Part shown: piece after piece, positions 25,031-33,077 of the stretch
Layout: each line of letters opens with the position of its first letter
Position numbering within the stretch: the stretch's first letter is position 1
Origin: Nocardia vermiculata NBRC 100427
GTDB taxonomy: Bacteria > Actinomycetota > Actinomycetes > Mycobacteriales > Mycobacteriaceae
Length of the DNA stretch: 64,000 nucleotides
Direction of reading: 5' to 3'
Assembly: GCF_001613265.1 (NCBI RefSeq)
Contig: NZ_BDCA01000015.1
Coordinates: forward strand, 1-64,000
Translations under genes and position numbers: made by a program
The notes under the pieces: model-generated
Databases searched by the model: none
What the model was told of the DNA's origin: nothing
The model's input: only the letters and a program-made list of their open reading frames with translations

Positions 25031-26790
25031 CCTCCGAGCTTTTCATCCTCCGCGCCGACCGCGGACTTTTCTTCCCAGTGAGCGGCACGGCCGGACCGGT
25101 ACGGACTCACCATCGGGACCCGGCCAGCGGCCACATCGGCGCGCAGCTCCTTCCAGAGCCCGATACACATCGCGACCAGGACCAGGACGAACGGACAGGC
25201 GACAATCATCGCTCCCCATTGCAGGCCGTCCAGCCCGCCGATCACCAGCAGCGCCAGCGCGACCACACCGACCAACAGTCCCCACCCGACGACCAGCCAC
25301 TTCTTCGGATCTTCGGTGCCCTTCGAGGAGAAGGTGCCGAGGACGATCGCCCCGGCGTCGGCGCCGCTGACGAAGAACACACCGGCCAGGACGATGACCG
25401 CGATACTGGTCACGGTGGACAGCGGGAACGCGTTCAGGACTGCGAAGAACGCCGCCTGGTCGTCGCCCTTCGCAACGGCCACGACGTCGCTCTTCCCGCT
25501 GATCTGCAGATCCAAGGTGGCACCGCCGAGGATGGCGAACCATACGATCGTGGCGATACTCGGCGCGATCAGCACCCCGAAGACGTACTCACGGATCGTC
25601 CGCCCGCGAGATATCTTCGCGAGGAAGCTGCCGACGTAGGGCGCCCACGAGATCCCCCACGCCCAGAAGAAGATGGTCCAGTTCTGCATCCACTCGCCGT
25701 CGGCGAAGGCGCCGGTCTGGAACGACATCGGCAGGAAATTGAAGATATAGCCACCCAGCGCCTCCGACATCAGGTCCAGGATGAACCGCGCCGGCCCGAA
25801 TACCAGCACGAACAGTCCGAGCGCAATGGCGAGCAGTGTGTTGAAGTCGGCAAGCCGCTTGATGCCTTTGTCCACGCCCGCAACCGCCGAGACGATGAAC
25901 CCAGCGGTGAGCACGCCGACCACCACAGTCAGGACCAGCGTGGACTCGACGATGCCCGAGACGGATTCGAGGCCTGCGACGATCTGCAGCACACCGAGCC
26001 CCAGCGTGACCGCATTTCCGACCGTCGTGGTCACCACCACCCAGGTGTCGATGCTTCGCCCGACCGGGCCATCGGATCGTTTACCCAGCAGTGGCCGCAG
26101 GGTGGCGCTGACGAGCGAAGGCCGGCCCTTCCGGATGGTCGTATAGGCGAAGGCCAGCCCCGCGACACCGAAGAACGCCCACGGGTGCAGCGCCCAATGG
26201 AAGATCGCGTACTGCACGCCGACCACGGCAGCCTCGTCGGTGCGGGCGGCAGGTCCCCCGGGCGGCGGATCCGCCCACAACGCAACCGGCTCGTAGGCAC
26301 CGTAGAAGATCAGGCCGATCCCGACACCGAGCGCGAACATCATGGCGATCCAGGAGAACGTCGAGTACGCCGGTTTCTCGTCCGGATCACCGAGTTTCAC
26401 GCGACCGTATCTACTCAACGCCAGATACAGGATGAAGAAGACGAAACCGGCCGTCGCCAAGACGAAGACCCAGCCGAATTGTCTCGAAATGTCGGCGTAC
26501 ACGTCCTTGGCGATATCCTTCGTCTGTCCCGAGAACGACACGCCGACAACAAGAAAAGCGATCGTCAGGGTGGCCGCGACCACCGTGATCGGCATATCTA
26601 TTCCGGCTCGCCAACTCGGCACCGGGGGTTTCCCGACTCCGACCGCCGGTTCCGATGGTTGTTGCTGCGAATTTTCCGGCCGCTTCGAACTCTCCGAATT
26701 CTCCGGTCTCCCAGACTGTTCCGACCCCCCTGACCTTTTCGAGCCTTCCGGCTCACGCGAATTCTCCGACGATTCCTCAGCTACAGTCAC
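25027..26790 (-). CDS. BCCT-family secondary transporter
   Basis: About 587 residues with twelve membrane helices. The family signature NWTIFFWAWGISWAPYVG runs on into the K/RISRGRTIRE segment, and the substrate helix reads FHWALHPWAFFG (W-x2-H-x-W). The acidic, Ser/Glu-rich N-terminus and charged tail may sense osmolarity as in BetP, though the operon suggests catabolic uptake. The GTG at 26790 with GGTGGAG upstream is used; an ATG at 26832 is the alternative. It is first gene of an operon with a C-C hydrolase and an aromatic hydroxylase, an unusual partner set for a betaine/choline/carnitine-type carrier. Confidence 0.86.
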   Translation of the reverse strand: MTVAEESSENSREPEGSKRSGGSEQSGRPENSESSKRPENSQQQPSEPAVGVGKPPVPSWRAGIDMPITVVAATLTIAFLVVGVSFSGQTKDIAKDVYADISRQFGWVFVLATAGFVFFILYLALSRYGRVKLGDPDEKPAYSTFSWIAMMFALGVGIGLIFYGAYEPVALWADPPPGGPAARTDEAAVVGVQYAIFHWALHPWAFFGVAGLAFAYTTIRKGRPSLVSATLRPLLGKRSDGPVGRSIDTWVVVTTTVGNAVTLGLGVLQIVAGLESVSGIVESTLVLTVVVGVLTAGFIVSAVAGVDKGIKRLADFNTLLAIALGLFVLVFGPARFILDLMSEALGGYIFNFLPMSFQTGAFADGEWMQNWTIFFWAWGISWAPYVGSFLAKISRGRTIREYVFGVLIAPSIATIVWFAILGGATLDLQISGKSDVVAVAKGDDQAAFFAVLNAFPLSTVTSIAVIVLAGVFFVSGADAGAIVLGTFSSKGTEDPKKWLVVGWGLLVGVVALALLVIGGLDGLQWGAMIVACPFVLVLVAMCIGLWKELRADVAAGRVPMVSPYRSGRAAHWEEKSAVGAEDEKLGG

Positions 26791-26832
26791 TGTCGCTACT
26801 CGTCTCCACCCGACATCGTTGACCCGCACCAT

Positions 26833-27358
26833 GATCCGCTTCGGCCGCCGGGAACACTCCGATATTCACGCGATCACAACAAAGCCAGCACACAAATGCA
26901 ACGGGCGCACTCCTTGCTCCGGCACCCGAATCGCACGCTTCCCGGACCACAGCACATCGACAGCATTCGATGCCCGATGCGAGCACAGGGATCGGGTTAC
27001 CCGTTCCCCATCGGTCGTTGCGTTCACGATATTCGTGTCGACCCCACGGGCTGCTGGTGTCGATACCCGCGGGCTACGTGTCGATACCCCGCAGGCTGTC
27101 CGTGTCGATCCCGAGCGGGCGCCGCCGGTTCGGTCCAGGCGGCCCACGAAGGTGTCCGAGCACCGGCGCCCGCTACCACCGTGTGGGCTGCGAACCACCA
27201 CGGCGACGCATTCGACCGCGGCCCGACCAGCAGCAACCTGTCCGGTACGGCGCGAACTCGGCCGGGCTTGCGGGATCGCGACGCCGAACACAGCGGATTC
27301 GGCACCCGCGCACCGATTTCGGATGCGTCGACCGGCCGTAACGGGGTATGCGGCCCAC
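26833..27358. other. Gene-free stretch with imperfect tandem repeats
   Basis: No convincing coding signal on either strand between the transporter and the methyltransferase. It contains four imperfect repeats beginning GTGTCGA at 27035, 27057, 27078 and 27102, most followed by a GC-rich CCCGCGGG-like half-palindrome. It otherwise presumably carries the two divergent promoters. Confidence 0.5.
27035..27123. repeat. Four imperfect 21-24 bp tandem repeats
   Basis: Units start GTGTCGAyaCC and end in GGGCT- or GGGCG-like sequence; start-to-start distances are 22, 21 and 24 bp, about two helical turns. Each unit may be an operator half-site or a small hairpin. They are upstream of both the BCCT operon and the methyltransferase. 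Confidence 0.5.
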
Positions 27359-28051
27359 ATGTACCTGTTGCGATTGCCCGGGGTCTACCGGCCGCAGGCC
27401 GATACGGAGTTGTTACTGCGCGCCGCCGCGGACCCTTCGATTCCGCGGGGCGGACGGGTTCTGGACATGTGCACCGGGACCGGTGCACTGGCGATACACG
27501 CCGCGTGCGGCGGTGCGGGAAGTGTTACGGCTGTCGACATCTCATGGCGGGCCCTGGTCTCTACCTGGCTGAATTGCCGGTTCCACGGGGTGCGGGTGGA
27601 GTTGCGGCACGAGGACTCGACGCGTCTGGAACACGACGGCGGTTACGATCTGATACTGGCCAATCCGCCCTATGTGCCCGGCCCGAACAGCGCGAGCGCG
27701 CGGGGGCGGGCCCGGGCGTGGGATGCGGGACCGCTGGGCAGGGATATTCTCGATCCGCTGTGCCGGATACTCCCCCGGCTGCTCAACCCGAATGCGACCG
27801 GTCTGATCGTGCACTCGGCCCTCTGCGATCCCGACCTCACGATCGGCCGGCTGCGCGCGGGCGGGCTCAAGGCAGCGGTGGTGGCACAGACATCGGTCGA
27901 GTTCGGCCCGGTGCTGCGGTCCCGGGCCGGCGCCCTCGAGACCGCCGGGCTGCTCGGCTCCGGTCAGCACCGGGAACAGCTGGTGGTGGTGCGCGCGGAC
28001 CGACCCGACTCGATCGGCGAAACAGCTCCGGTGGCTCGCGGCGCGGACTGA
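27359..28051 (+). CDS. HemK2/Mtq2-like SAM-dependent methyltransferase
   Basis: A 230-residue class I methyltransferase. The SAM motif is DMCTGTGAL (residues 36-44), an acidic residue follows strand 2 (VTAVDIS), and the catalytic motif is N102-PPY105. NPPY is the signature of N5-glutamine and adenine-N6 methyltransferases; this compact form without an N-terminal PrmC domain resembles the HemK2 group. The target protein is unknown. The start at 27359 is the ATG nearest the domain, without a strong ribosome site. Confidence 0.8.
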   Translation: MYLLRLPGVYRPQADTELLLRAAADPSIPRGGRVLDMCTGTGALAIHAACGGAGSVTAVDISWRALVSTWLNCRFHGVRVELRHEDSTRLEHDGGYDLILANPPYVPGPNSASARGRARAWDAGPLGRDILDPLCRILPRLLNPNATGLIVHSALCDPDLTIGRLRAGGLKAAVVAQTSVEFGPVLRSRAGALETAGLLGSGQHREQLVVVRADRPDSIGETAPVARGAD

Positions 28052-28085
28052 GCGGGCTCGCAGCGCGCCGATGGGGGTGGCGATA

Positions 28086-28295
28086 TCAGTCGTCGTCGGG
28101 GCGGCGGTGGCGCCGGTGCGAGGTGTCGCAGAGCGGATAGATACTCGAACGACGGCAGGTGCATACCGCGACCACGAAGCGGTCGCAGTGCACGGTGCGC
28201 CCGTCCTCGGTGACCAGGTCGACCGGGCCGTCGATCAGGGCGGGACCGTCGTTGGTGAGGGTGACCCGTGGTCGCTGTTCAGAAGTGAAAGACAC
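28086..28295 (-). CDS. CDGSH iron-sulfur domain protein
   Basis: A 69-residue protein with the mitoNEET-type 2Fe-2S motif C45-x-C47...C56-D-x-S-H60 (CTCRRSSIYPLCDTSH). The Gly of CDGSH is Thr here. It overlaps the 3' end of the upstream haem-oxygenase-like gene by 17 nt, so the two are co-translated. Proteins of this type carry labile redox or cluster-transfer centres. Confidence 0.85.
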   Translation of the reverse strand: MSFTSEQRPRVTLTNDGPALIDGPVDLVTEDGRTVHCDRFVVAVCTCRRSSIYPLCDTSHRRHRRPDDD

Positions 28296-29349
28296 GAGCG
28301 CGCTCCTCTTGTTCGTCGTTCACGGCACGGAGCGAACTGCGGCCGGCGGCCCAGCGGTCGAGCACGAAGCGGTCGAATCGGTCCTCCAGCAGTTCGGTTG
28401 CCTGCATACCGAACACCACCGCAGCGGCCAGTTCGGGTTCACGCCGCAGCAGGTCGCCGATGACGTCGCGGCGCATCACCTGCTCGTGGACCGCATCCGC
28501 CTCGACATGTTCGGCGTAGAACCGCACGCAGGCCGGGTGCGCGTCCAGTCGGTGCAGCGTGTCGACCATGCGGCGCGACCCCGGCGGTGAGGTGATCTCG
28601 ACGGTGGCGAAATGTCCGACCAGTTCGCCCCGCAATCGCCGGTGCAGTCCGAACAGCGACATCATGTTGACCACGGCGAGCATCGGGGCGGGCACCGCCT
28701 CGAGATAATGCAGGTAGCCGCTGTCCAGCCCCGCACCGTCGAGGAGATCGGCGAACAGTCGGGCATGGATGTTCGCACCGCGCCCACCGCCGAATTCGTC
28801 GTAGGCGACGGCTACCAGCCCGGCCTTGGCGTCCCCGCGCAGCCGCGGAATCACCCATGCGTACGGGTCGGCCTCTTTCAGGTGGTAGATGGAACGGTGC
28901 GCGAAGTATTCGCACACCTGCCACCACTGCCCCTGTTCGTACAGGTGCCCACCGGTACCACCGGGGTGCGCGGGCTCGCGCACCAGCCGGTCGAGCGCCC
29001 GCCCCACATCCTCGCCGCCCGCGGTGTCACGCTGCATAGCTGTCAGGAACCGATCCTCCAGGCGCGCCCGCAATCGCAGTAGATCCGGATCCCACTCCAA
29101 TGCGGGATCTACGGAATCATAACCGGCATAATGTAATTCGTAACACATATGCAGAGCCAGCTGCAGATCGTCGCCGTAGGGGTCGGCCGTGCCCACATCG
29201 AAAACCGCCGGCACACCGGCACCGAGCAGCAGCGCGCGCACCGCACCGGACAGTTCCCCGCGCGACCGCGGCAGCGGTGCATATCCACCTGCCTGCCCCG
29301 TCGCCCCCGAGTTCCGGACAGCCGGCTCTTCCGGACACGAAATATCCAT
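28279..29349 (-). CDS. Iron-containing redox enzyme family protein (haem-oxygenase-like fold)
   Basis: A 356-residue mostly helical protein. Motifs of the haem-oxygenase-like diiron superfamily are visible: an ExHYxGYDSVDPxLEW stretch, AYDEFGGGRGANIHARLF in the middle and FYAEHVEADAVHE in the C-terminal half, each supplying Glu/His metal ligands. Other members oxidise small substrates with non-haem iron. The substrate is unknown. The start at 29349 gives the expected length. It overlaps a CDGSH protein, a likely electron or iron partner, and diverges from a flavodoxin-like reductase. Confidence 0.78.
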   Translation of the reverse strand: MDISCPEEPAVRNSGATGQAGGYAPLPRSRGELSGAVRALLLGAGVPAVFDVGTADPYGDDLQLALHMCYELHYAGYDSVDPALEWDPDLLRLRARLEDRFLTAMQRDTAGGEDVGRALDRLVREPAHPGGTGGHLYEQGQWWQVCEYFAHRSIYHLKEADPYAWVIPRLRGDAKAGLVAVAYDEFGGGRGANIHARLFADLLDGAGLDSGYLHYLEAVPAPMLAVVNMMSLFGLHRRLRGELVGHFATVEITSPPGSRRMVDTLHRLDAHPACVRFYAEHVEADAVHEQVMRRDVIGDLLRREPELAAAVVFGMQATELLEDRFDRFVLDRWAAGRSSLRAVNDEQEERARVFHF

Positions 29350-29482
29350 ATCCCGCGCATACCCGGCGCTTGTTCGATCAATCACCGCACCTGCCGATCC
29401 GGCGCGACCTGGTTCGGGCCGCGCCGGCCGGGTACGCGCGGAACAGATACCGCCATCATCGATTCTCGGCAGGAGCGAAACC

Positions 29483-30121
29483 ATGAGCGAAACCACCGCC
29501 ACCTCGGGAAACAACTCTCTCACCGCAGTGGCCGTCGTCTGCACGCTCAAGCCGTCGCCGGATCGGTCCAGCAGCGAGGTGATCGCAGAGCAGGTCCTTC
29601 GCGAGCTCTCCGGCCACGGCGTGCACGGGAAGACGGTTCGCGCGGTGGACTTCGATATCCGACCGGGCATCACCCGCGACGAAGGCGACGGCGATCAGTG
29701 GCCGCAGCTGCGTGACCGGATTTCCGCCGCCGATATCCTGCTCGTCGCCACCCCCACCTGGCTGGGGCATATGTCCTCGGTCGCGCAGCGTGTCCTGGAG
29801 CGGCTCGACGCCGAGTTCTCGGTCACCGACGACGCCGACCGGCCGGCCATGGTGAACAAGGTGGGGATCGCGGCCGTGGTGGGCAACGAGGACGGCGCCC
29901 ACAAGATCGTCGCCGATCTGTTCCAATCGTTGAACGATATCGGGTTCACCGTTCCGGCTCAGGGGTGCACGTATTGGAACGGTGAGGCGATGAGCGGCGT
30001 CGACTACCTCGACAAGGACGAAACCCCGGAGGCGGTGGCCACCACTACCGCAACCCTGGCTCGCAATGCCGCACATCTGGCGCGAACCCTGCACGCGTAC
30101 CAGTATCCGGCCTACTCCTGA
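29483..30121 (+). CDS. Flavodoxin-like NAD(P)H-dependent FMN reductase
   Basis: A 212-residue flavodoxin-fold protein. CTLKPSPDRSSSE replaces the usual phosphate-binding T-x-R-x2-S-x-S loop, ILLVATPTWLGHMSS is the ring-binding loop, and VGNEDGAHKIVADL is the third FMN contact. It probably reduces FMN, quinone or azo substrates with NAD(P)H. AGGAGCGAAACC precedes the ATG at 29483. It is divergent from the haem-oxygenase-like and CDGSH pair and could supply their electrons. Confidence 0.8.
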   Translation: MSETTATSGNNSLTAVAVVCTLKPSPDRSSSEVIAEQVLRELSGHGVHGKTVRAVDFDIRPGITRDEGDGDQWPQLRDRISAADILLVATPTWLGHMSSVAQRVLERLDAEFSVTDDADRPAMVNKVGIAAVVGNEDGAHKIVADLFQSLNDIGFTVPAQGCTYWNGEAMSGVDYLDKDETPEAVATTTATLARNAAHLARTLHAYQYPAYS

Positions 30122-30272
30122 ACGAACGGGCCGGCACTCCCCGCCGCGGCAGCGTCACCGGCCGCGACTGCACGGCACGGACGAGGCGCCCTGCCGATGC
30201 GGACCGGTGGCGGGCGAAGGCGGTAGACCTCCGAGTTCGGTACGTCGATGGGCAGCACCGACGGCGGTGAGC

Positions 30273-30740
30273 TCAGCTGTCTGCCCGACCGTTACTGCCC
30301 GCCCGGGTGTCCGCTCCGGCATCTCCGCTCGGTATCCCGCCGGAGCGGGTGAACTCGACGGCCACGGGGTATCCACCCGCGCCGCGGTCGTAGGCACCGA
30401 TTCCCATCGACGGCGCGTCGGTGACGGCACGGATCACCTGCCAACTGAACCCGCGAGTATCGATGATCTCTCTGGTCGAGGCGAAAGCGCTCATACACAC
30501 GGCGATTCGGCTGTCGTCCACGGCCAGATCGCATTCCAGCGTGGAACCGTGCACGGCCGTGTCGGCCAGGTCGGCAGCGACCTCGTCGATGGCGATCTGG
30601 ACGTCGGCAACCTCGTCCAAGGGAAAATCGGCGAACAGTAACGCGGTTTCGGTGAGTGCGCCGAGCAGGGTCAATTGCCGGTGTTCGGCGGGCACCCGGA
30701 CTCGCACCGTTGTGGTCGCGCCGTAGTTCCCACTGTTCAC
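30273..30740 (-). CDS. RsbW-like anti-sigma factor / HATPase-fold kinase
   Basis: A 155-residue protein with a reduced GHKL ATPase fold: an N-box region LDEVADVQIAIDEVAADL and a downstream beta-rich half. Such proteins hold SigB/SigF-type sigma factors and phosphorylate an STAS antagonist. The GTG at 30740 follows GGAGGGAGC. The G-box residues are not clear and no sigma factor or antagonist is adjacent, so the partner lies elsewhere. About 45 C-terminal residues look disordered. Confidence 0.65.
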   Translation of the reverse strand: MNSGNYGATTTVRVRVPAEHRQLTLLGALTETALLFADFPLDEVADVQIAIDEVAADLADTAVHGSTLECDLAVDDSRIAVCMSAFASTREIIDTRGFSWQVIRAVTDAPSMGIGAYDRGAGGYPVAVEFTRSGGIPSGDAGADTRAGSNGRADS

Positions 30741-30875
30741 AGCTCCCTCCACCTCGCGTCGATACGGGTACCGCCTGACGCCGGCACCTGCGAACCGCTG
30801 TCGACGCCTTCCACCCACCGCGTACCCCGGGCGATTGTGCCGAAACGCCGTGGCACGGGCCGGAACAGGCTTCGA

Positions 30876-31499
30876 TCACCAGCCGTCGACGTGCAGCACC
30901 GCATCCATATCCGCCCGCGGGCCGGGCTTGAAATCGGTGCCCTTGGTGTAGGCGACCGGAAGTAGCACTCCCTGCCGCACCCGATCGGGAATTCCGAGGA
31001 TTTCGGCGACCTCACGTTCGTACTGCAGGTGCAGTGTGGTCCACGCCGTACCGAGCCCGCGCGCACGCAGCGCCAGTGCGAGGTTCCACGCCGCCGGCAG
31101 CAGCGATCCCCACAACCCGGCCTGATTAGCGGGCAGTTCGGCGCCGCCGGTATCGATCGCTCCGATGACCAGCACCGGAACCTCGGCCATCACCTCGGCC
31201 AGATGGTCCGAGCTCGTGGCAACCCGCGCGGCTGCCGCATTCGCGGGCGCGCCTCCCGCTTCCCGGTAGGCACGGTAGGAACGGCGGTAGTACTCCGCGA
31301 CTTGCGCCTTGAGTGCCGGATCGGTCAGCACGATCCAGTGCCACCGCTGCCGGTTACCTCCCGAGGGCGCCTGCAAGCCCACCTCGAGCGCTTCGCGCAC
31401 GACCTCCAGCGGCACCGGCCGCGACAGGTCGAGCCGGCGTCGCACAGCACGGGTGGTGGTCAGCAACTCGTCCGGGCTCAACGACAGCAGTTCGGTCAC
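30876..31499 (-). CDS. Nitroreductase-family flavoprotein
   Basis: A 207-residue FMN-dependent nitroreductase. The N-terminal RRLDLSRPVPLEVVREAL helix is followed by the FMN-binding LQAPSGGNRQRWHW and a C-terminal GLGTAWTTLHL segment with YTKGTDFKP. It may reduce nitro groups, quinones or enones with NAD(P)H. The GTG at 31499 has GAGGAGAC upstream. The same frame stays open to 31712 with a His-rich stretch, but no ribosome site supports that longer form. Confidence 0.85.
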   Translation of the reverse strand: MTELLSLSPDELLTTTRAVRRRLDLSRPVPLEVVREALEVGLQAPSGGNRQRWHWIVLTDPALKAQVAEYYRRSYRAYREAGGAPANAAAARVATSSDHLAEVMAEVPVLVIGAIDTGGAELPANQAGLWGSLLPAAWNLALALRARGLGTAWTTLHLQYEREVAEILGIPDRVRQGVLLPVAYTKGTDFKPGPRADMDAVLHVDGW

Positions 31500-31838
31500 A
31501 GTGGGTCTCCTCGTGGTCGGTGCATGGATGTCGGGCAGCACATGCGCGTGCGTGTCGAACCCTACGTGCGCATCCGGCACCGTTGCCACCGCGGCCGCAG
31601 CGCACCCAGCCATCGTCAGCGGCGACCACAGAAGCCAATAAGTGACTGACAATTCAGATATATAACTGGCGATTACTCCGATATATATATCCTCTAAAAC
31701 GCGAACAGACACGTCGTTGTCTTGGTAAGTTAATGACTATTCCACGATTTGCAAACGTGCCGCCACGACGTACACCGTATCGACGACGTCCGTTCCGATC
31801 GAACGGCGATGTCGATCCGGTGGATTCGGGGGTTCGAG
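31500..31838. other. AT-rich divergent promoter region, no gene
   Basis: 339 bp between the nitroreductase and cutinase starts, with no supported gene. The part around 31650-31700 is unusually AT-rich for this genome (runs such as GATATATAA and CGATATATATATCC) and presumably holds both promoters. Confidence 0.5.
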
Positions 31839-32753
31839 ATGTCCAACCGTTCACGATGGAAGACCACGGCCGCCGCGGTAGCGAGCGCAGCGGCACTGGG
31901 CACCCTCCCACCGAACGCACCCGCGAGTGCCGCACCCGGCCCGTGCCCGCAGTTGTACGTGGTAGCGGTCCCGGGCACCTGGGAGACCTCCGAAGCCGAG
32001 CCTGCCGAGGGTCTGCTCGCGGCGAGCGCGGATGGCCTCCCCGGCGACGTCCGGGTCGACTACATCCCCTATGCCGCAACCGCATTCCCCTGGGAGACCG
32101 AGGTCTACGGGCGCAGCAAACACGAGGCCCTCACCAAGACGCGCACCGCGGTCGCCGCGATGGCACGAATGTGCGCGTCGACCGATATCGCACTGCTCGG
32201 ATACAGCCAGGGCGCCGACGCCGCGGGCGATTTCGCCGCCGAAATCGGCACCGGGGCCGGCGTGGTGCCGCCGGAGCGGGTCGCACTCGTCGGCCTGATC
32301 TCCGATCCCCGGCGCGCGCCGGCCGACACTCTCATCGGCCCCGCGACCGTAGGTGCCGGAGCCGGCGGTCCACGCCCGGGCGGATTCGGCGGGATCGCCG
32401 ACCGCACCTACACCTTCTGCGCCGTAGGCGATCTGTATTGCGCGATGCCACCCGGCGATTTCGCCGGACGCATCGCCGGCTTCCTCGCCGAGATCTCCAA
32501 CCCCGACCCCGCGCGATTCGACGACTATGCCCGGCACGGCTCCGACCTGCTCGGCGCCGCCGTCGAGGCGGGTGGGCTCGGACTGCTCGCCGGTCAGTTC
32601 GCTCCGCCGGCACTGCAGCAACGGCGGACCCAGATAGAGCAGTTCCTCTCCTCGGGTGTGCACCAGAGCTATTCGACCTATGTCGTGGACTCCCGCGGTG
32701 CCACCGCTGTCTCGTGGTTGCGCGATGCCTTGACTCGCATCCTCACACGGTGA
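31839..32753 (+). CDS. Secreted cutinase-family serine hydrolase
   Basis: 304 residues with a signal peptide (n-region SNRSRWK, hydrophobic Ala-rich core, cleavage near ASA-AP at residues 30-33). The nucleophile is S123 in GYSQGAD, the Asp lies in CAVGDLYC and the general-base His in DDYARHGSD. The disulfide-type Cys pair around the Asp is kept. Family members hydrolyse polyester, triglyceride or mycolyl esters outside the cell. The start at 31839 gives the signal peptide its normal position. Confidence 0.87.
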   Translation: MSNRSRWKTTAAAVASAAALGTLPPNAPASAAPGPCPQLYVVAVPGTWETSEAEPAEGLLAASADGLPGDVRVDYIPYAATAFPWETEVYGRSKHEALTKTRTAVAAMARMCASTDIALLGYSQGADAAGDFAAEIGTGAGVVPPERVALVGLISDPRRAPADTLIGPATVGAGAGGPRPGGFGGIADRTYTFCAVGDLYCAMPPGDFAGRIAGFLAEISNPDPARFDDYARHGSDLLGAAVEAGGLGLLAGQFAPPALQQRRTQIEQFLSSGVHQSYSTYVVDSRGATAVSWLRDALTRILTR

Positions 32754-32761
32754 CGCGAATA

Positions 32762-32802
32762 CCGGTGCTGCGGCCGCGAGGCCGGCATGGCCGCAGCACC
32801 GG
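32762..32802. terminator. Bidirectional terminator hairpin
   Basis: 14-bp arms CCGGTGCTGCGGCC and its complement with a 13-nt loop, between the convergent cutinase and ferredoxin genes. Confidence 0.75.
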
Positions 32803-32804
32803 CT

Positions 32805-33077
32805 CTACTCCGGGAGCAGACCGGACTCCGGACTGCGGACATCCCGGCGCTCGACCCAGCGCAGCGCCTTGGCCGGGCACAGCTTGACCGCTTCGGCGGC
32901 AAGGGCGGGGTCGGGCGCTTCCTCGTGCAGGATCGGATATCCCCACTCATCGAGTTCGATTGTGCCGGTGAGGATATGGGCGCAGATGCCGTGTCCGGTG
33001 CAGGCGATCCGATCGATTGCCAGCACACTTCCCACCGACGGCCGCGCCGCACCGAGTAGCCGATTGATCATGGCCAC
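32805..33077 (-). CDS. Ferredoxin ([3Fe-4S]/[4Fe-4S] single-cluster type)
   Basis: About 90 residues with Cys ligands in CTGHGIC and a distant CP (KLCPAKAL). The residue at the fourth-ligand position is not Cys, which suggests a [3Fe-4S] centre like P450-type actinobacterial ferredoxins. It is the last gene of the operon and overlaps the NuoF-like gene by 10 nt if the GTG at 33077 is used; an ATG at 33071 is also possible. It probably passes electrons to or from the NuoF-like flavoprotein. Confidence 0.84.
   Translation of the reverse strand: MAMINRLLGAARPSVGSVLAIDRIACTGHGICAHILTGTIELDEWGYPILHEEAPDPALAAEAVKLCPAKALRWVERRDVRSPESGLLPE

Noticed and set aside
30122..30272. Possible terminator between the convergent flavodoxin-like and anti-sigma genes
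   Set aside because: Only short, imperfect GC-rich complementarities were found; not strong enough to list.
31500..31712. N-terminal extension of the nitroreductase with a His-rich stretch
   Set aside because: No ribosome site upstream; the GTG at 31499 has one and gives the usual family length.
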